From assembly GCA_963847615.1 (NCBI GenBank), contig CAWKAN010000027.1, positions 36,213 to 100,212 of the forward strand: a DNA stretch of 64,000 nt, given 5' to 3'. The position numbers were made by a program, and so were the translations under genes. The stretch is from Palsa-883 sp963847615 (GTDB taxonomy: Bacteria > Pseudomonadota > Alphaproteobacteria > Acetobacterales > Acetobacteraceae). The notes beneath the pieces were generated by a model. The model was given only the letters and a program-made list of their open reading frames with translations. It was not told where the DNA came from and searched no databases. Shown one piece after another: positions 34,466-43,204 of this stretch (position 1 is its first letter; each line of letters opens with the position of its first letter).

Positions 34466-35512
34466 ATGTCGAAACGAGCCCGCATCCTTCTCGTCCTCCT
34501 GATTGTGCTCGCGCTCGGCGGTAGCGGCTGGTTCTATCTCCGGCACGCCCGCCTGGCGCCGCCCGACACGCTCACGCTGTACGGCAACGTCGATATCCGC
34601 GAGGTGCAGCCCGCCTTCAACGCCAGCGCCCGCATCACCGCCGAACTGGTGCACGAAGGCGCCGTGGTGCAGCGCGGCGAGCTGCTCGCGACGGCCGACG
34701 ACACCAGCTACGCCGCCGCGCTGGCCCAGGCCACGGCGCAGCTGCGCACCCAGCAGCAGGGGCTGGCCAAGCTGCTCGCCGGCTCCCGCCCGGAGGAGAT
34801 CGCCCAGGCCAAGGCGACGATGGACGCGCTGGAGGCGACCTATCTGAACGACGCGGTCACCTACCGCCGCTACGCCATGCTGGCCCCCAGCGGCGCGGCG
34901 ACGATCCAGCAGCGCGACGACGCCAAGGCGGCAACCGACACGGCGCGCCAGCAATACGAGGCGGCGCGGCAGGCCTATATCCTGGCGGTGAAGGGCCCGC
35001 GCGAGGAAGACATCGCCGCCGCCCGCGCCGCCGTCCAGGCCGCCGAGGCCGCGGTGGCGCAGGCGCAGCGCGCGTTCGACGACACCAGGCTCTATGCCCC
35101 GTCCGACGGCGTGGTGGAGGACCGCATCCTGGAGCCGGGCGACATGGCCTCGCCGGCGGCGCCGGTGTTCACCATTGCGCTGCCCAGCCCGCTCTGGGTG
35201 CGCGCCTACGTGCCCGAGGGCCTGCTTGGGCAGATCCGCCTCGGCATGGCGGCGACGGTCACCACCGACAGCTTCCCCGGGCAGGTCTATCACGGCTGGA
35301 TCGGCTATCTGTCGCCGACCGCGGAGTTCACCCCGAAGACGGTGGAGACGCCGGAGCTGCGCACCGCGCTGGTCTACCAGCTGCGCGTCTATGTCTGCGA
35401 CGCGCGCGGCGAGCTGCGGCTCGGCATGCCGGCCACCGTGCAGATCGACCCGCGCCAGGTGCCGGCCGCGGCGCCGCCCGGCTGCGTGCCGCGCGATGCC
35501 GCCGGTGGCTGA
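34466..35512 (+). CDS. HlyD/YbhG-type periplasmic adaptor
   Basis: This is a 348-residue membrane-fusion protein: an N-terminal anchor (RARILLVLLIVLALGGSGWF), a beta-barrel/lipoyl region with DTLTLYGNVDIREVQPAFN, a long coiled coil (AQATAQLRTQQQGLAKLLAG through AAEAAVAQAQRAFDD) and a lipoyl half LYAPSDGVVEDRILEPGDM. It matches YbhG. Its stop lies 17 bases inside the following ATPase gene. It is the first gene of a YbhGFSR-like exporter, which expels cationic or hydrophobic drugs in characterised bacteria. Confidence 0.88.
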   Translation: MSKRARILLVLLIVLALGGSGWFYLRHARLAPPDTLTLYGNVDIREVQPAFNASARITAELVHEGAVVQRGELLATADDTSYAAALAQATAQLRTQQQGLAKLLAGSRPEEIAQAKATMDALEATYLNDAVTYRRYAMLAPSGAATIQQRDDAKAATDTARQQYEAARQAYILAVKGPREEDIAAARAAVQAAEAAVAQAQRAFDDTRLYAPSDGVVEDRILEPGDMASPAAPVFTIALPSPLWVRAYVPEGLLGQIRLGMAATVTTDSFPGQVYHGWIGYLSPTAEFTPKTVETPELRTALVYQLRVYVCDARGELRLGMPATVQIDPRQVPAAAPPGCVPRDAAGG

Positions 35513-37490
35513 TCCCGCGCCGCCGCCGACCGCCGATCGCGCGCCGGTGCTGCGGCTGGACGACGTGCGCCACCGCTTCCGCGCCGGCAAGCGCGTGGTC
35601 ACCGCGCTGGACGGCATCACCGCCAGCGCGGCGCGCGGCGCGGTCACCGGGCTGATCGGCCCGGACGGTGCCGGCAAGACCACGCTGATGCGGCTGATCG
35701 CCGGGCTGTTGCGCGCCGAGGCCGGGCGGATCGAGGTGCTCGGCCACGACGTGGCGCGCGACCCGCTCGCGGTGCAGGCGCGGCTTGGCTACATGCCGCA
35801 ACGGTTCGGCCTCTACGAAGACCTCAGCGTGCGGGAGAATCTCGACCTCTACGCCGACCTGCAGGGCGTGCCGCCGGCGGCGCGCGGCGCGCGCTACGCC
35901 GAGCTGCTGCACATGACCGGGCTCGGCCCGTTCACCGCGCGCCTGGCCGGACGGCTGTCCGGCGGCATGAAGCAGAAGCTCGGCCTCGCCTGCACCCTGG
36001 TGCACCCGCCCGACCTGCTGCTGCTGGACGAGCCGACCGTCGGCGTCGATCCGGTGTCGCGGCGCGAGCTGTGGCAGATCATCGACCACCTGACGCGCGA
36101 GGCGCACACCACGGTGCTGTTCAGCACGGCCTACCTGGACGAGGCGGAACGTTGCGATGCCGTCTGGCTGATCCACGAGGGCCGGCTGCTCGGCTCCGGC
36201 CCGCCCGGCGGCTTCACCGCCGAGGTCGCCGGGCGCAGCTTCCTCGCCACCGCCAGCCTGGGCAGGCGGCGGCTGCAGGCCCGGCTGGCGGCAATGCCAG
36301 GGGTGATCGACGCGGTGATCCAGGGCAGCCAGGTGCGCGTGGTGACCGCGACCGTCGGCCCGCCCGACGCCGCGGCGCTGGCCGCGGTGGCGGCGGACCT
36401 CACGCTGACCCCGACGCCGCCGCGCTTCGAGGACAGTTTCGTCGCGCGCTTGCGCGCGCGGGGCGATGACTCGCGCTTGCGCGCGCGGGGCGATGACTCG
36501 CGCCTGCGCGCGCGGGACGACGGCTCGCCCAGCGCCCCCGTCATGCCGGGCGCAGGCCCGGCATCCACGACTTTTCCTACCGCACAAACGCAAGTCGCGG
36601 ACCGTCCGGCACCGCGCGCGCCGGACGACAACGCGCAACCACCGACGCCGAACGACGCCCCGCGCCCGCCGGAAGCCGCGCCACCGTTGCGAACCCACGA
36701 CAGGGCGCCCCCCACCGCCCCCGCCACCACCGACACCGAGATCGCGGTACAGCACCTCACCCGCCGCTTCGGCGATTTCGTCGCGGTCGACGACGTCAGC
36801 TTCACCGTCGCGCGCGGCGAGATCTTCGGCCTGCTCGGCGCCAACGGCGCCGGCAAGTCCACCACCTTCCGCATGCTGTGCGGCCTGCTGCCGCCGTCCG
36901 CCGGCACGCTGCGCGTCGCCGGCTTCGACCTGCGCACCGCCGCCGCGCCGGCGCGCGGGCGCATCGGCTACATGGCGCAGAAATTCTCGCTCTACGGCGA
37001 TCTGTCGGTGCGCCAGAACCTGCGCTTCTTCACCGGCGCCTACCGCCTGTCGGGCGCCCGCCGCCAGGCGCGCATCGACTGGGCGGTGGCCGAATTCGCC
37101 CTCGCCCCGCTGCTCGACGACACCGCGCGCGATCTGCCGCTCGGCTTCAAGCAGCGCCTCGCGCTGGCCTGCGCGCTGATGCACGAGCCCGATATCCTGT
37201 TCCTCGACGAACCGACCTCCGGCGTCGATCCGCTGGCCCGGCGCGAGTTCTGGCACCGCATCAACGCGCTGGCCGAAGCCGGGGTGACCGTGCTGGTCAC
37301 CACGCACTTCATGGAGGAGGCGGAGTACTGCGACCGGCTGGTCATCCTGGCGCAGGGCCGCGTGCTGGCCGCCGGCGCGCCCGCAGCGATCAAGGCCGCC
37401 GCGCGCACCGCGGCGCGGCCCGATCCCACCATGGAAGACGCCTTCATCGCCATGATCGAGGCCGCCGCCGCACCGGCCCGCGCGGCATGA
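35496..37490 (+). CDS. Double ABC ATPase (YbhF-type) with repeat-derived linker
   Basis: Two ABC cassettes lie in one 664-residue protein. Domain 1 has GPDGAGKTTLMRLIAGLL, LSGGMKQKLGLACTLV and LLLLDEPTVGVDPVSRRE. Domain 2 has GANGAGKSTTFRMLCGLL, LPLGFKQRLALACALMHEPD and LFLDEPTSGVDPLARREF. Between them is a long unstructured linker. It contains three 9-residue copies (RLRARGDDS, 27-bp units, 36447-36527) and a translated REP-like sequence (36535-36570, reading PVMPGAGPAST). These are not part of YbhF proteins. The ATG at 35496 overlaps the adaptor gene by 17 bases. Confidence 0.87.
   Translation: MPPVADPAPPPTADRAPVLRLDDVRHRFRAGKRVVTALDGITASAARGAVTGLIGPDGAGKTTLMRLIAGLLRAEAGRIEVLGHDVARDPLAVQARLGYMPQRFGLYEDLSVRENLDLYADLQGVPPAARGARYAELLHMTGLGPFTARLAGRLSGGMKQKLGLACTLVHPPDLLLLDEPTVGVDPVSRRELWQIIDHLTREAHTTVLFSTAYLDEAERCDAVWLIHEGRLLGSGPPGGFTAEVAGRSFLATASLGRRRLQARLAAMPGVIDAVIQGSQVRVVTATVGPPDAAALAAVAADLTLTPTPPRFEDSFVARLRARGDDSRLRARGDDSRLRARDDGSPSAPVMPGAGPASTTFPTAQTQVADRPAPRAPDDNAQPPTPNDAPRPPEAAPPLRTHDRAPPTAPATTDTEIAVQHLTRRFGDFVAVDDVSFTVARGEIFGLLGANGAGKSTTFRMLCGLLPPSAGTLRVAGFDLRTAAAPARGRIGYMAQKFSLYGDLSVRQNLRFFTGAYRLSGARRQARIDWAVAEFALAPLLDDTARDLPLGFKQRLALACALMHEPDILFLDEPTSGVDPLARREFWHRINALAEAGVTVLVTTHFMEEAEYCDRLVILAQGRVLAAGAPAAIKAAARTAARPDPTMEDAFIAMIEAAAAPARAA
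36447..36570 (+). repeat. 27-bp tandem repeats plus REP-like hairpin inside the coding sequence
   Basis: Three in-frame 27-bp copies (each coding RLRARGDDS or close) run from 36447 to 36527. They are followed at 36535 by CCCCCGTCATGCCGGGCGCA and GGCCCGGCATCCACGA. The same sequence occurs in intergenic DNA at about 45718-45750. The inverted CGTCATGCCGGG / CCCGGCAT pair makes a hairpin. Its presence in an open frame suggests that an intergenic REP was acquired by the linker. Confidence 0.85.
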
Positions 37491-37586
37491 CCGCCAAATG
37501 CGCGCCGTGATCGCCCGTCGTTGCGACCATCGCCCTGGCCCGGCCAGCGAACCCGCCGGCGTTCGCATCACCGCCCGGGCCCGCCC

Positions 37587-38711
37587 ATGACCGCGGCGTC
37601 CCTCCGCCGCTTCCGTGGCCTGCTGCGCAAGGAATTCCTGCAGATCTGGCGCGATCCCTCGGCGCTCGCCATCGCCTTCGTGCTGCCGGCGATGCTGCTG
37701 CTGCTGTTCGGCTACGGCGTGTCGCTGGACGCGCGCGACGTGCCGATCGCGCTGGTGGTGCAACGACCCGGCGCGCTGGCCGCCAGCTTCACCAGCCAGT
37801 TCGCAAATTCGCCGTTCTTCCGCCCAAGCAGCTTCCTGACCATCCAGGCGGCGGAACGTGCCATGGCGGCGCGCCAGGTGCAGGGCATCGTCTGGCTGCC
37901 CAGCGATTTCGCCGACCGCGCCGCGGCCGGCGGCAATTCGCCGATCGGCGTGCTCGTCAACGGCGGCGACGCCAACAACGCGCGCATCATCGAGGGCTAC
38001 CTGCAACAGGTCTGGGCCACCTGGCTCAACGCGCGCGCGCAGCAAGCCGGCCGGCAGCCGCCGCTGCCGCTCGCGGTGCAGGTCCAGGTGCGGTTCAATC
38101 CGGCGGTGAACAGCCGCGACTACCTGGTGCCCGGCCTGATCGCCGTGATCATGACGCTGACCGGCGCGCTGCTCACCGCCCTGGTCATCGCGCGCGAGTG
38201 GGAACGCGGCACCATGGAAGCCCTGATGGTCACCCGCGTCACGGTGCGCGAGATCCTGCTGGCCAAGCTGATCCCGTATTTCCTGCTCGGCATGGGCGGC
38301 ATGGCGGCCGCGGTGGCGATGGCGGTCTGGCTGTTCGAAGTGCCGCTGCGCGGCTCGATCGCGGTGCTCACCGCGGCCTCGGCGCTGTTCATGCTGGCGG
38401 CGCTGGGCATGGGGCTGCTGATCTCCAGCTTCGCGCGCAACCAGTTCGTCGCCGGACAGATCGCCATCATCACGACCTTCCTGCCGGCCTTCCTGCTGTC
38501 GGGCTTCGTGTTCGACATCAACAGCATGCCGCGCGCCGTGCAGGTGATCACCCACATCGTCGCGGCCCGCTACTTCGTTGCCATCCTGCAATCGGTGTTT
38601 CTCGCCGGCAATGTCTGGTCGGTGATCCTGCCCAACGCCGCCGCGCTCGCGGTGATGGCGGCGATCTTCCTCGGCGCGGCCCGCGCGATCGCGCGCAAGC
38701 GGCTGGATTGA
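37587..38711 (+). CDS. ABC-2 type permease (YbhS-like)
   Basis: This 374-residue protein has one N-terminal helix (LAIAFVLPAMLLLLFGYGVS), a large periplasmic domain and about five helices at the C-terminus (VPGLIAVIMTLTGALLTALV to AALAVMAAIFLGAARAIA). Features such as KEFLQIWRDPSALAIAFVLP and REWERGTMEALMVTRVTVRE match the YbhS/YbhR family. It pairs with the next gene as a heterodimer. There is a 96-base gap to the ATPase gene. Confidence 0.88.
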   Translation: MTAASLRRFRGLLRKEFLQIWRDPSALAIAFVLPAMLLLLFGYGVSLDARDVPIALVVQRPGALAASFTSQFANSPFFRPSSFLTIQAAERAMAARQVQGIVWLPSDFADRAAAGGNSPIGVLVNGGDANNARIIEGYLQQVWATWLNARAQQAGRQPPLPLAVQVQVRFNPAVNSRDYLVPGLIAVIMTLTGALLTALVIAREWERGTMEALMVTRVTVREILLAKLIPYFLLGMGGMAAAVAMAVWLFEVPLRGSIAVLTAASALFMLAALGMGLLISSFARNQFVAGQIAIITTFLPAFLLSGFVFDINSMPRAVQVITHIVAARYFVAILQSVFLAGNVWSVILPNAAALAVMAAIFLGAARAIARKRLD

Positions 38712-38716
38712 TCCCG

Positions 38717-39826
38717 ATGGGCGGGCAGATCCTGGCGCTGATCATCAAGGAACTGCTCGCGGTGCTGCGCGACCCGAAAAGCCGGATCGTGCTGATCGGC
38801 CCGCCGCTGATCCAGCTTCTGGTGTTCGGCTACGCCGCCAGCTTCGACCTCAACAACGTGCCGCTGGCGATCTACGACCAGGACCCCAGCCAGGCCTCGC
38901 GCGCGCTGATCGCCCACTTCGTCGGCGCCCCCACCTTCCGCCTGGTGGCGACGCTGCGCAGCGAGCGGCGGATCGACGCGCTGATCAACTCCCGCCAGGT
39001 GCAGATGGTGCTGGTGGTCGACCGGCGCTTCACCCGCGACCTGCTGACCCGCCAGCCGGCGCCGGTGCAGCTGATCGTCGATGGCCGCAACTCCAACACC
39101 GCGCTGCTGATCGTCGGCTATGCCAACACCATCCTGACCGATTTCGCGCTGGGCTGGGGTGCGGCGCACGGCGGTCCGGCGCCGCCGGCGGTGCTCGATC
39201 TGCGCGCCCGCTACAACCCGACGCTGAGCTCGCGCTGGTTCATCGTGCCGGGGATCGTCGCGCTGCTCACCCAGGTGGTCAGCCTGCTGGTGGTCGGGCT
39301 TTCGGTCGCGCGCGAGCGCGAGACCGGCACCTTCGACCAGTTGCTGGTCACGCCGATGCGCCCGATCGACATCCTGCTCGGCAAGGGGCTGCCCGGCCTG
39401 CTGATCGGCGTGGTCGAGGCCTCGGTGATCATTGCCGCGACGGTCTGGTGGTTCGAGGTGCCGCTGCGCGGCGGCCTCGGCGCGCTGTATCTCGGGCTGC
39501 TGCTGTTCGTGGTCTCGGTCACCGGGGTCGGCCTGATGATCTCCTCGCTCGCCGCCACCCAGCAGCAGGCGCTGCTCGGCGCCTTCCTGTTCATGGTGCC
39601 GTCGATCATCCTGTCCGGCTTCGCCACGCCGATCGCCAACATGCCGGCCTGGGTGCAGGACCTCACGCTGCTCAACCCGATGCGCTATTTCCTGGTGATC
39701 GTGCGCGCGGTGTTCCTGGAAGGCGCGGACATCCCGTCGCTGGCCGGGCAGTACTGGCCGATGGCGGCGATCGGCGCGGTGACGCTGGCCGCCGCGGGCT
39801 GGCTGTTCCGCAAACGGGTGACGTGA
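38717..39826 (+). CDS. ABC-2 type permease (YbhR-like)
   Basis: This 369-residue paralogue of the previous permease has the same layout: KELLAVLRDPKSRIVLIGPP, a periplasmic domain, then VPGIVALLTQVVSLLVVGLS and ARERETGTFDQLLVTPMRP. The ATG at 38717 follows the previous stop by five bases. It completes the YbhG-F-S-R exporter: adaptor, double ATPase and two permeases in one transcript. Confidence 0.88.
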   Translation: MGGQILALIIKELLAVLRDPKSRIVLIGPPLIQLLVFGYAASFDLNNVPLAIYDQDPSQASRALIAHFVGAPTFRLVATLRSERRIDALINSRQVQMVLVVDRRFTRDLLTRQPAPVQLIVDGRNSNTALLIVGYANTILTDFALGWGAAHGGPAPPAVLDLRARYNPTLSSRWFIVPGIVALLTQVVSLLVVGLSVARERETGTFDQLLVTPMRPIDILLGKGLPGLLIGVVEASVIIAATVWWFEVPLRGGLGALYLGLLLFVVSVTGVGLMISSLAATQQQALLGAFLFMVPSIILSGFATPIANMPAWVQDLTLLNPMRYFLVIVRAVFLEGADIPSLAGQYWPMAAIGAVTLAAAGWLFRKRVT

Positions 39827-39900
39827 GCCACCGCCCCGCGCCGAATACGCAACGATCCCGGTCCGGACCGACCGACACCATTTGCGGCCCGCGCCGCCGT

Positions 39901-40371
39901 TCATGCCGCCAGGTGCGCCACCGCCTGCCCGGTCTCCGCGACGATCATCTCCGCCACCAGCCGGCGATGGCAGGTGGTGTGATCGCGCTCGAAGCACAGC
40001 AGGCAGGCGTGCTGCCCGCGCGCCAGCCCGATCGCCTGGGCCAGCTCGGCCTGCGCGCGGTCGCCCTGCATGTGCGCCTGGTAGATCGGCACCATCCGCT
40101 CGGGGTGGCCGGCGCGCACCGCGTCGCGCCCCGGCTTCGGCGTGCCGAGGCCCTGCAGGTGCACATAGCCGATCCCCGCCGCGTCCAGCCCGGCGGCAAG
40201 CTGGCGCTTGGAGAACCCCGGCTTGCGCGAGGCCGCCACCGCGCGCACGTCGAGCAGCAGGGTCACCCCGGCCTGGCGCAGCGCATCCAGCACCGCCGCG
40301 ACCGTGCTGCCCTCATAGCCGATCGTGGCCAGCGGCGGCGGCGCGGCCGGCGCTCGGCGCGGCGCCCGCAT
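39901..40371 (-). CDS. DUF488 family protein
   Basis: This 156-residue DUF488 protein has LATIGYEGSTVAAVLDALRQ at the N-terminus, LLLDVRAVAASRKPGFSKRQ, and a C-terminal Cys/His segment ACLLCFERDHTTCHRRLVAE. These are hallmarks of the family (a proposed nucleic-acid or metal-binding fold; function unknown). The ATG at 40371 was chosen because the family homology starts immediately after it. It is followed by the YbhR-like gene convergently. Confidence 0.88.
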   Translation of the reverse strand: MRAPRRAPAAPPPLATIGYEGSTVAAVLDALRQAGVTLLLDVRAVAASRKPGFSKRQLAAGLDAAGIGYVHLQGLGTPKPGRDAVRAGHPERMVPIYQAHMQGDRAQAELAQAIGLARGQHACLLCFERDHTTCHRRLVAEMIVAETGQAVAHLAA

Positions 40372-40375
40372 CGCC

Positions 40376-40733
40376 TCAGTACCAGCCCAGCCCGTACCGC
40401 GCGCGGGAGACCGGCTGCACCCCGCCGCGCAGCGCAACCCCCGCGGCCACCAGGCAGGCATCGACCGCCTTGCGGCGCGCCAGGGCCAGTTCCTCCTGCC
40501 AGGCCGGATCGCCGCTGCGGAGCGCCTGTTGCTGCAGCACCTTCTGGACCGCCGGGTTCTTGTCGGCCTGCCACTCGCAGCGCTGCCGCGCGGTGTCGGT
40601 CGGCGGCGGCGGCGAGGAGCAACCCGCCAACACGCCGGCCGCCAGCATGCCCGCCGCCAGCACTGCCGGTCGGCTGCCTACCGGTCGGCTGCACGCCGCC
40701 CGCCAGCAGCGCCAAGGCGCGCAACCGGCTCAT
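40376..40733 (-). CDS. Small lipoprotein, probably frameshifted in its signal peptide
   Basis: The open part reads MLAAGMLAAGVLAGCSS with lipobox LAGC, then PPPPTDTARQRCEWQADKNP to LGWY (95 residues from 40663). The nudC stop overlaps an ATG at 40733 (ATGA) in another frame that gives MSRLRALALLAGG, a normal signal-peptide start. A shift near 40690, where two 15-bp repeats (GCAGCCGACCGGTAG and variant) lie, would join them. The mature part has two Cys. Function unknown. Confidence 0.65.
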
Positions 40734-41656
40734 GGCGACGCCATCCAGTCCTCGATCAGCCGGCGGGCGATGCTGTCGATCCGCGGCAGCGCGAAGCCGT
40801 GCTGCTCGGGCGCGGCGATCTCGGCGCGGGAAAACCAGCGCACGTCGATCATTTCCTCGGGGTCGATGGTGATCTCCTCACTGAGGCCCTCGGCGTAGAA
40901 GCCCAGCATGACGTTGCCGGGGAACGGCCAGGGCTGGCTGGAGTGGTAGTGCACCGCGCCGGCGCGGATGCCGGATTCCTCGAACACCTCGCGCCGCACG
41001 GCCTCTTCCAGGGTTTCGCCCGGCTCCACGAAGCCGGCAAGGGTGGAATACATGTTGGCGCGCGGGAAGCGCTGCGAGTGCCCCAGCAGCGCGCGGTCGC
41101 CGCGCGTCACCAGCATGATCACGGCCGGGTCGGTGCGCGGGAAATGCTGCGCCTCGCAGGCGGTGCACTGCATCACGTGGCCGGCGCTTTTGGCCTCGCA
41201 CGGCGCGCCGCAGACGCCGCAGAAACGATGCCGGGCGCGCCAGTGCAGCATGCCGCGCGCATGCGCCAGGATCGCCGCCTCCGGCTTGGCGACGCCCCAG
41301 CCGACCGCGCGCAGGTCGGCGAACTTGCCCAGCGCATCGGGCAGCAGCGGCACCGGGTCCTCGGCGGCGCTGATGTCGATGCCGAACACCGCACGCTCCT
41401 CCAACAGGCCGAGGAACACCCAGGGGCCGCCCGCCATGCGCAGCGCGGCAGCCGCGGCGCCGGAAATATAGACCGCCTCCGGCGCGCCCTCCTCCAGCCC
41501 GTGCACCAGGTTGCGGCTGCGCCAGACCGGCACGAACAGCGTGTCGGGGTCGTCGAGCCGCGCGGCGATCCAGGCGGCGTCGTCGCGCCGCGCGCCGATC
41601 CGGTCGAGCGGGCTCGACGAGTAGACGTTCGGGCGACTGGCCAAAATCAGGGTCAT
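40730..41656 (-). CDS. nudC: NADH pyrophosphatase / NAD-cap decapping Nudix hydrolase
   Basis: This 308-residue enzyme hydrolyses NADH and removes the NAD cap from RNA. It has a zinc ribbon (HRFCGVCGAPCEA and VMQCTACEAQHFPR), the Nudix box GFVEPGETLEEAVRREVFEE with the catalytic Glu residues, and the NudC hallmark SQPWPFPGNVMLGF. The start at 41656 (MTLILASRPNVYSSSPLDR) matches the family N-terminal domain. Repeat copy 3 begins less than 100 bases upstream. Translation of the downstream lipoprotein is coupled via an ATGA overlap. Confidence 0.93.
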   Translation of the reverse strand: MTLILASRPNVYSSSPLDRIGARRDDAAWIAARLDDPDTLFVPVWRSRNLVHGLEEGAPEAVYISGAAAAALRMAGGPWVFLGLLEERAVFGIDISAAEDPVPLLPDALGKFADLRAVGWGVAKPEAAILAHARGMLHWRARHRFCGVCGAPCEAKSAGHVMQCTACEAQHFPRTDPAVIMLVTRGDRALLGHSQRFPRANMYSTLAGFVEPGETLEEAVRREVFEESGIRAGAVHYHSSQPWPFPGNVMLGFYAEGLSEEITIDPEEMIDVRWFSRAEIAAPEQHGFALPRIDSIARRLIEDWMASP

Positions 41657-41712
41657 GGTGCGCTGTGCCGGACTGAGGTGAATGCGCCCGACCGTGCCAT
41701 GCGCGATGCCTT

Positions 41713-42063
41713 GCGGCAACCGGCCGCGGTCGGGGGGAACGCAGCAAGGTCGGGGCTCCGCCCCGAACCCCGCCAGGGGGCTTTGCCCCCTGGACCCCCA
41801 CCAGAGGCAGCGGCCTCTGGAACTCCATGACTGGGAGTGTGGGGAGGGGAAGGGGGCGGCTGGGCGAGGCAAAGGGGCGCCGTCCGGCATGCCGGACGGC
41901 GCCCCGTCGCCTCGCCCAGCCGCCCCCTTCCCCTCCCCACACTCCCAGTGAAGGGTTCCAAGGGCTCCGCCCTTGGCGGGGTTCCAAGGGGCAGCGCCCC
42001 TTGGTGGGGTCCGGGGCGAAGCCCCGGCTTGCTGCGTTCGCCCCGAGCGCGGCCGGTTGCCGC
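41713..42063. repeat. Long-palindrome hairpin element, copy 3, inside an older hairpin
   Basis: The element is 41744-42032, with the core palindrome at 41830-41949 and only two mismatches in its arms. Flanking it are GCGGCAACCGGCCGCG (41713-41728) and its exact reverse complement CGCGGCCGGTTGCCGC (42048-42063). An older hairpin is thus split by the element; a 5-base direct repeat CGCGG could be the target duplication. Compared with copies 1 and 2, a stem pair has changed from GGGT/ACCC to GGCT/AGCC in both arms. Confidence 0.9.
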
Positions 42064-42071
42064 TGGCACGT

Positions 42072-42536
42072 TCAGCCCGCCGACGCCTGGGCACAGCGTT
42101 TCCTTACCTCGAAGACATTCCGGCCGGCCGACCGGCGATAGGTCTGCGCGTCGGTCATCCGCCTGACCATGACGACGCCGAGTCCGCCGATCGCGCGCTC
42201 TGCGAGCGGTGCGGCAAGGTCGGGCTCGGGCGCCTGGGTCGGATCGAAGGCCGCGCCGTCGTCCGCGGTTCGCAGGGTTACCTCGACGGCCCCGTCGGCC
42301 AGGACCGCCGCGACATCCACCGCGCAATGTCCGCCGGCTTGGTTCGCCCAGGCGTGCATCGCGATATTGGTCAGGATTTCCTCGGCCACGATCTCCAGTG
42401 TCTGGGCCGCCGCGGCCGCGCAGCCCGCCGCGCGGAGGAACGCCCCGATCGCCTCGACCCGCGGCATGACCTGCGCCGCGGGGCCGGAGAACACGAGGTG
42501 CAGCCGTCGCGGCGGCTGGCCGGGGGCGGTCAACAC
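42072..42536 (-). CDS. RsbW-type anti-sigma factor / serine kinase domain protein
   Basis: This 154-residue HATPase_c protein of the RsbW/SpoIIAB class has AQTLEIVAEEILTNIAMHAW (N-box with Glu and Asn), RTADDGAAFDPTQAPEP (G1) and GGLGVVMVRRMTDAQTYRR (G2). It starts with GTG at 42536, two bases after the GPP34 stop. Such kinases phosphorylate a STAS antagonist and hold a sigma factor or response regulator. Its STAS partner is two genes upstream in the same operon. Confidence 0.85.
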   Translation of the reverse strand: MLTAPGQPPRRLHLVFSGPAAQVMPRVEAIGAFLRAAGCAAAAAQTLEIVAEEILTNIAMHAWANQAGGHCAVDVAAVLADGAVEVTLRTADDGAAFDPTQAPEPDLAAPLAERAIGGLGVVMVRRMTDAQTYRRSAGRNVFEVRKRCAQASAG

Positions 42537-42538
42537 GG

Positions 42539-43192
42539 TCAGGCCGGGACGATGAGCGTCGCCATGGCGTCCCAGACCTGATTGGCCACCACGCCGACGG
42601 ATCGGCCGATCTCCTCCAGCGCCGCAACTTCCGCGACCCGGGGCGCAACCCGGTACAACTCGTCCTCGGTCAATATCGCCGACAGCGTGCCGGTGGACTT
42701 CGCCAGCCCGAGCAGCAGCGTGTCGCGCGGGTCGGGCACCGCGTCGTTGAACAGCACCGACATCAGCCGCGCCTTCGCCTCGCGCTCGGCGATGCCGGTC
42801 ACCGTGGGGTAGGCCCGCCGCGCGAACACCCGGAGAAAATGCCGCTCCTCCTCGCGCAGGATGCCGGCGGCGACCAGCCGCCCGAGGACATGCCCGACCA
42901 GGTCCGGGTGGCGGGTTGACAGCTCGTGGATCCACCAGGCGCTGGAATTCCGTTCGCTCGCCGCACCGATCTCCTGCAGGATCGAATCCAGCAGCTTGTC
43001 GCCGGTGGCGGCGGCATCGACGATGAACAGCGAGGTCAGGTCGGTGTCGATCCGGCCCTGCAACGCAAGTTCCATCAGCACGCCGCCGGCCACCGCGACG
43101 CGACCGATCGGGGCGAGGTTCTGCTTGATCTCGCCATCGGTGTCGTTCAGCATGAGGACGACGATCTCATCGGCGAGCGTGAGGTGTTGCAT
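42539..43192 (-). CDS. GPP34 (GOLPH3-like) domain protein
   Basis: This 217-residue protein has the GPP34 fold: LTLADEIVVLMLNDTDGEIK at the N-terminus, GGVLMELALQGRIDTD, then a helical core and LLGLAKSTGTLSAILTEDEL. In eukaryotes the family binds PI4P at the Golgi; the bacterial members are uncharacterised. It is sandwiched between a STAS and an RsbW-like kinase gene with 2-12 base spacings, so it presumably belongs to the same partner-switching module. It could be a membrane-recruited effector. Confidence 0.85.
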   Translation of the reverse strand: MQHLTLADEIVVLMLNDTDGEIKQNLAPIGRVAVAGGVLMELALQGRIDTDLTSLFIVDAAATGDKLLDSILQEIGAASERNSSAWWIHELSTRHPDLVGHVLGRLVAAGILREEERHFLRVFARRAYPTVTGIAEREAKARLMSVLFNDAVPDPRDTLLLGLAKSTGTLSAILTEDELYRVAPRVAEVAALEEIGRSVGVVANQVWDAMATLIVPA

Positions 43193-43204
43193 GGTCCGGT
43201 CGCC

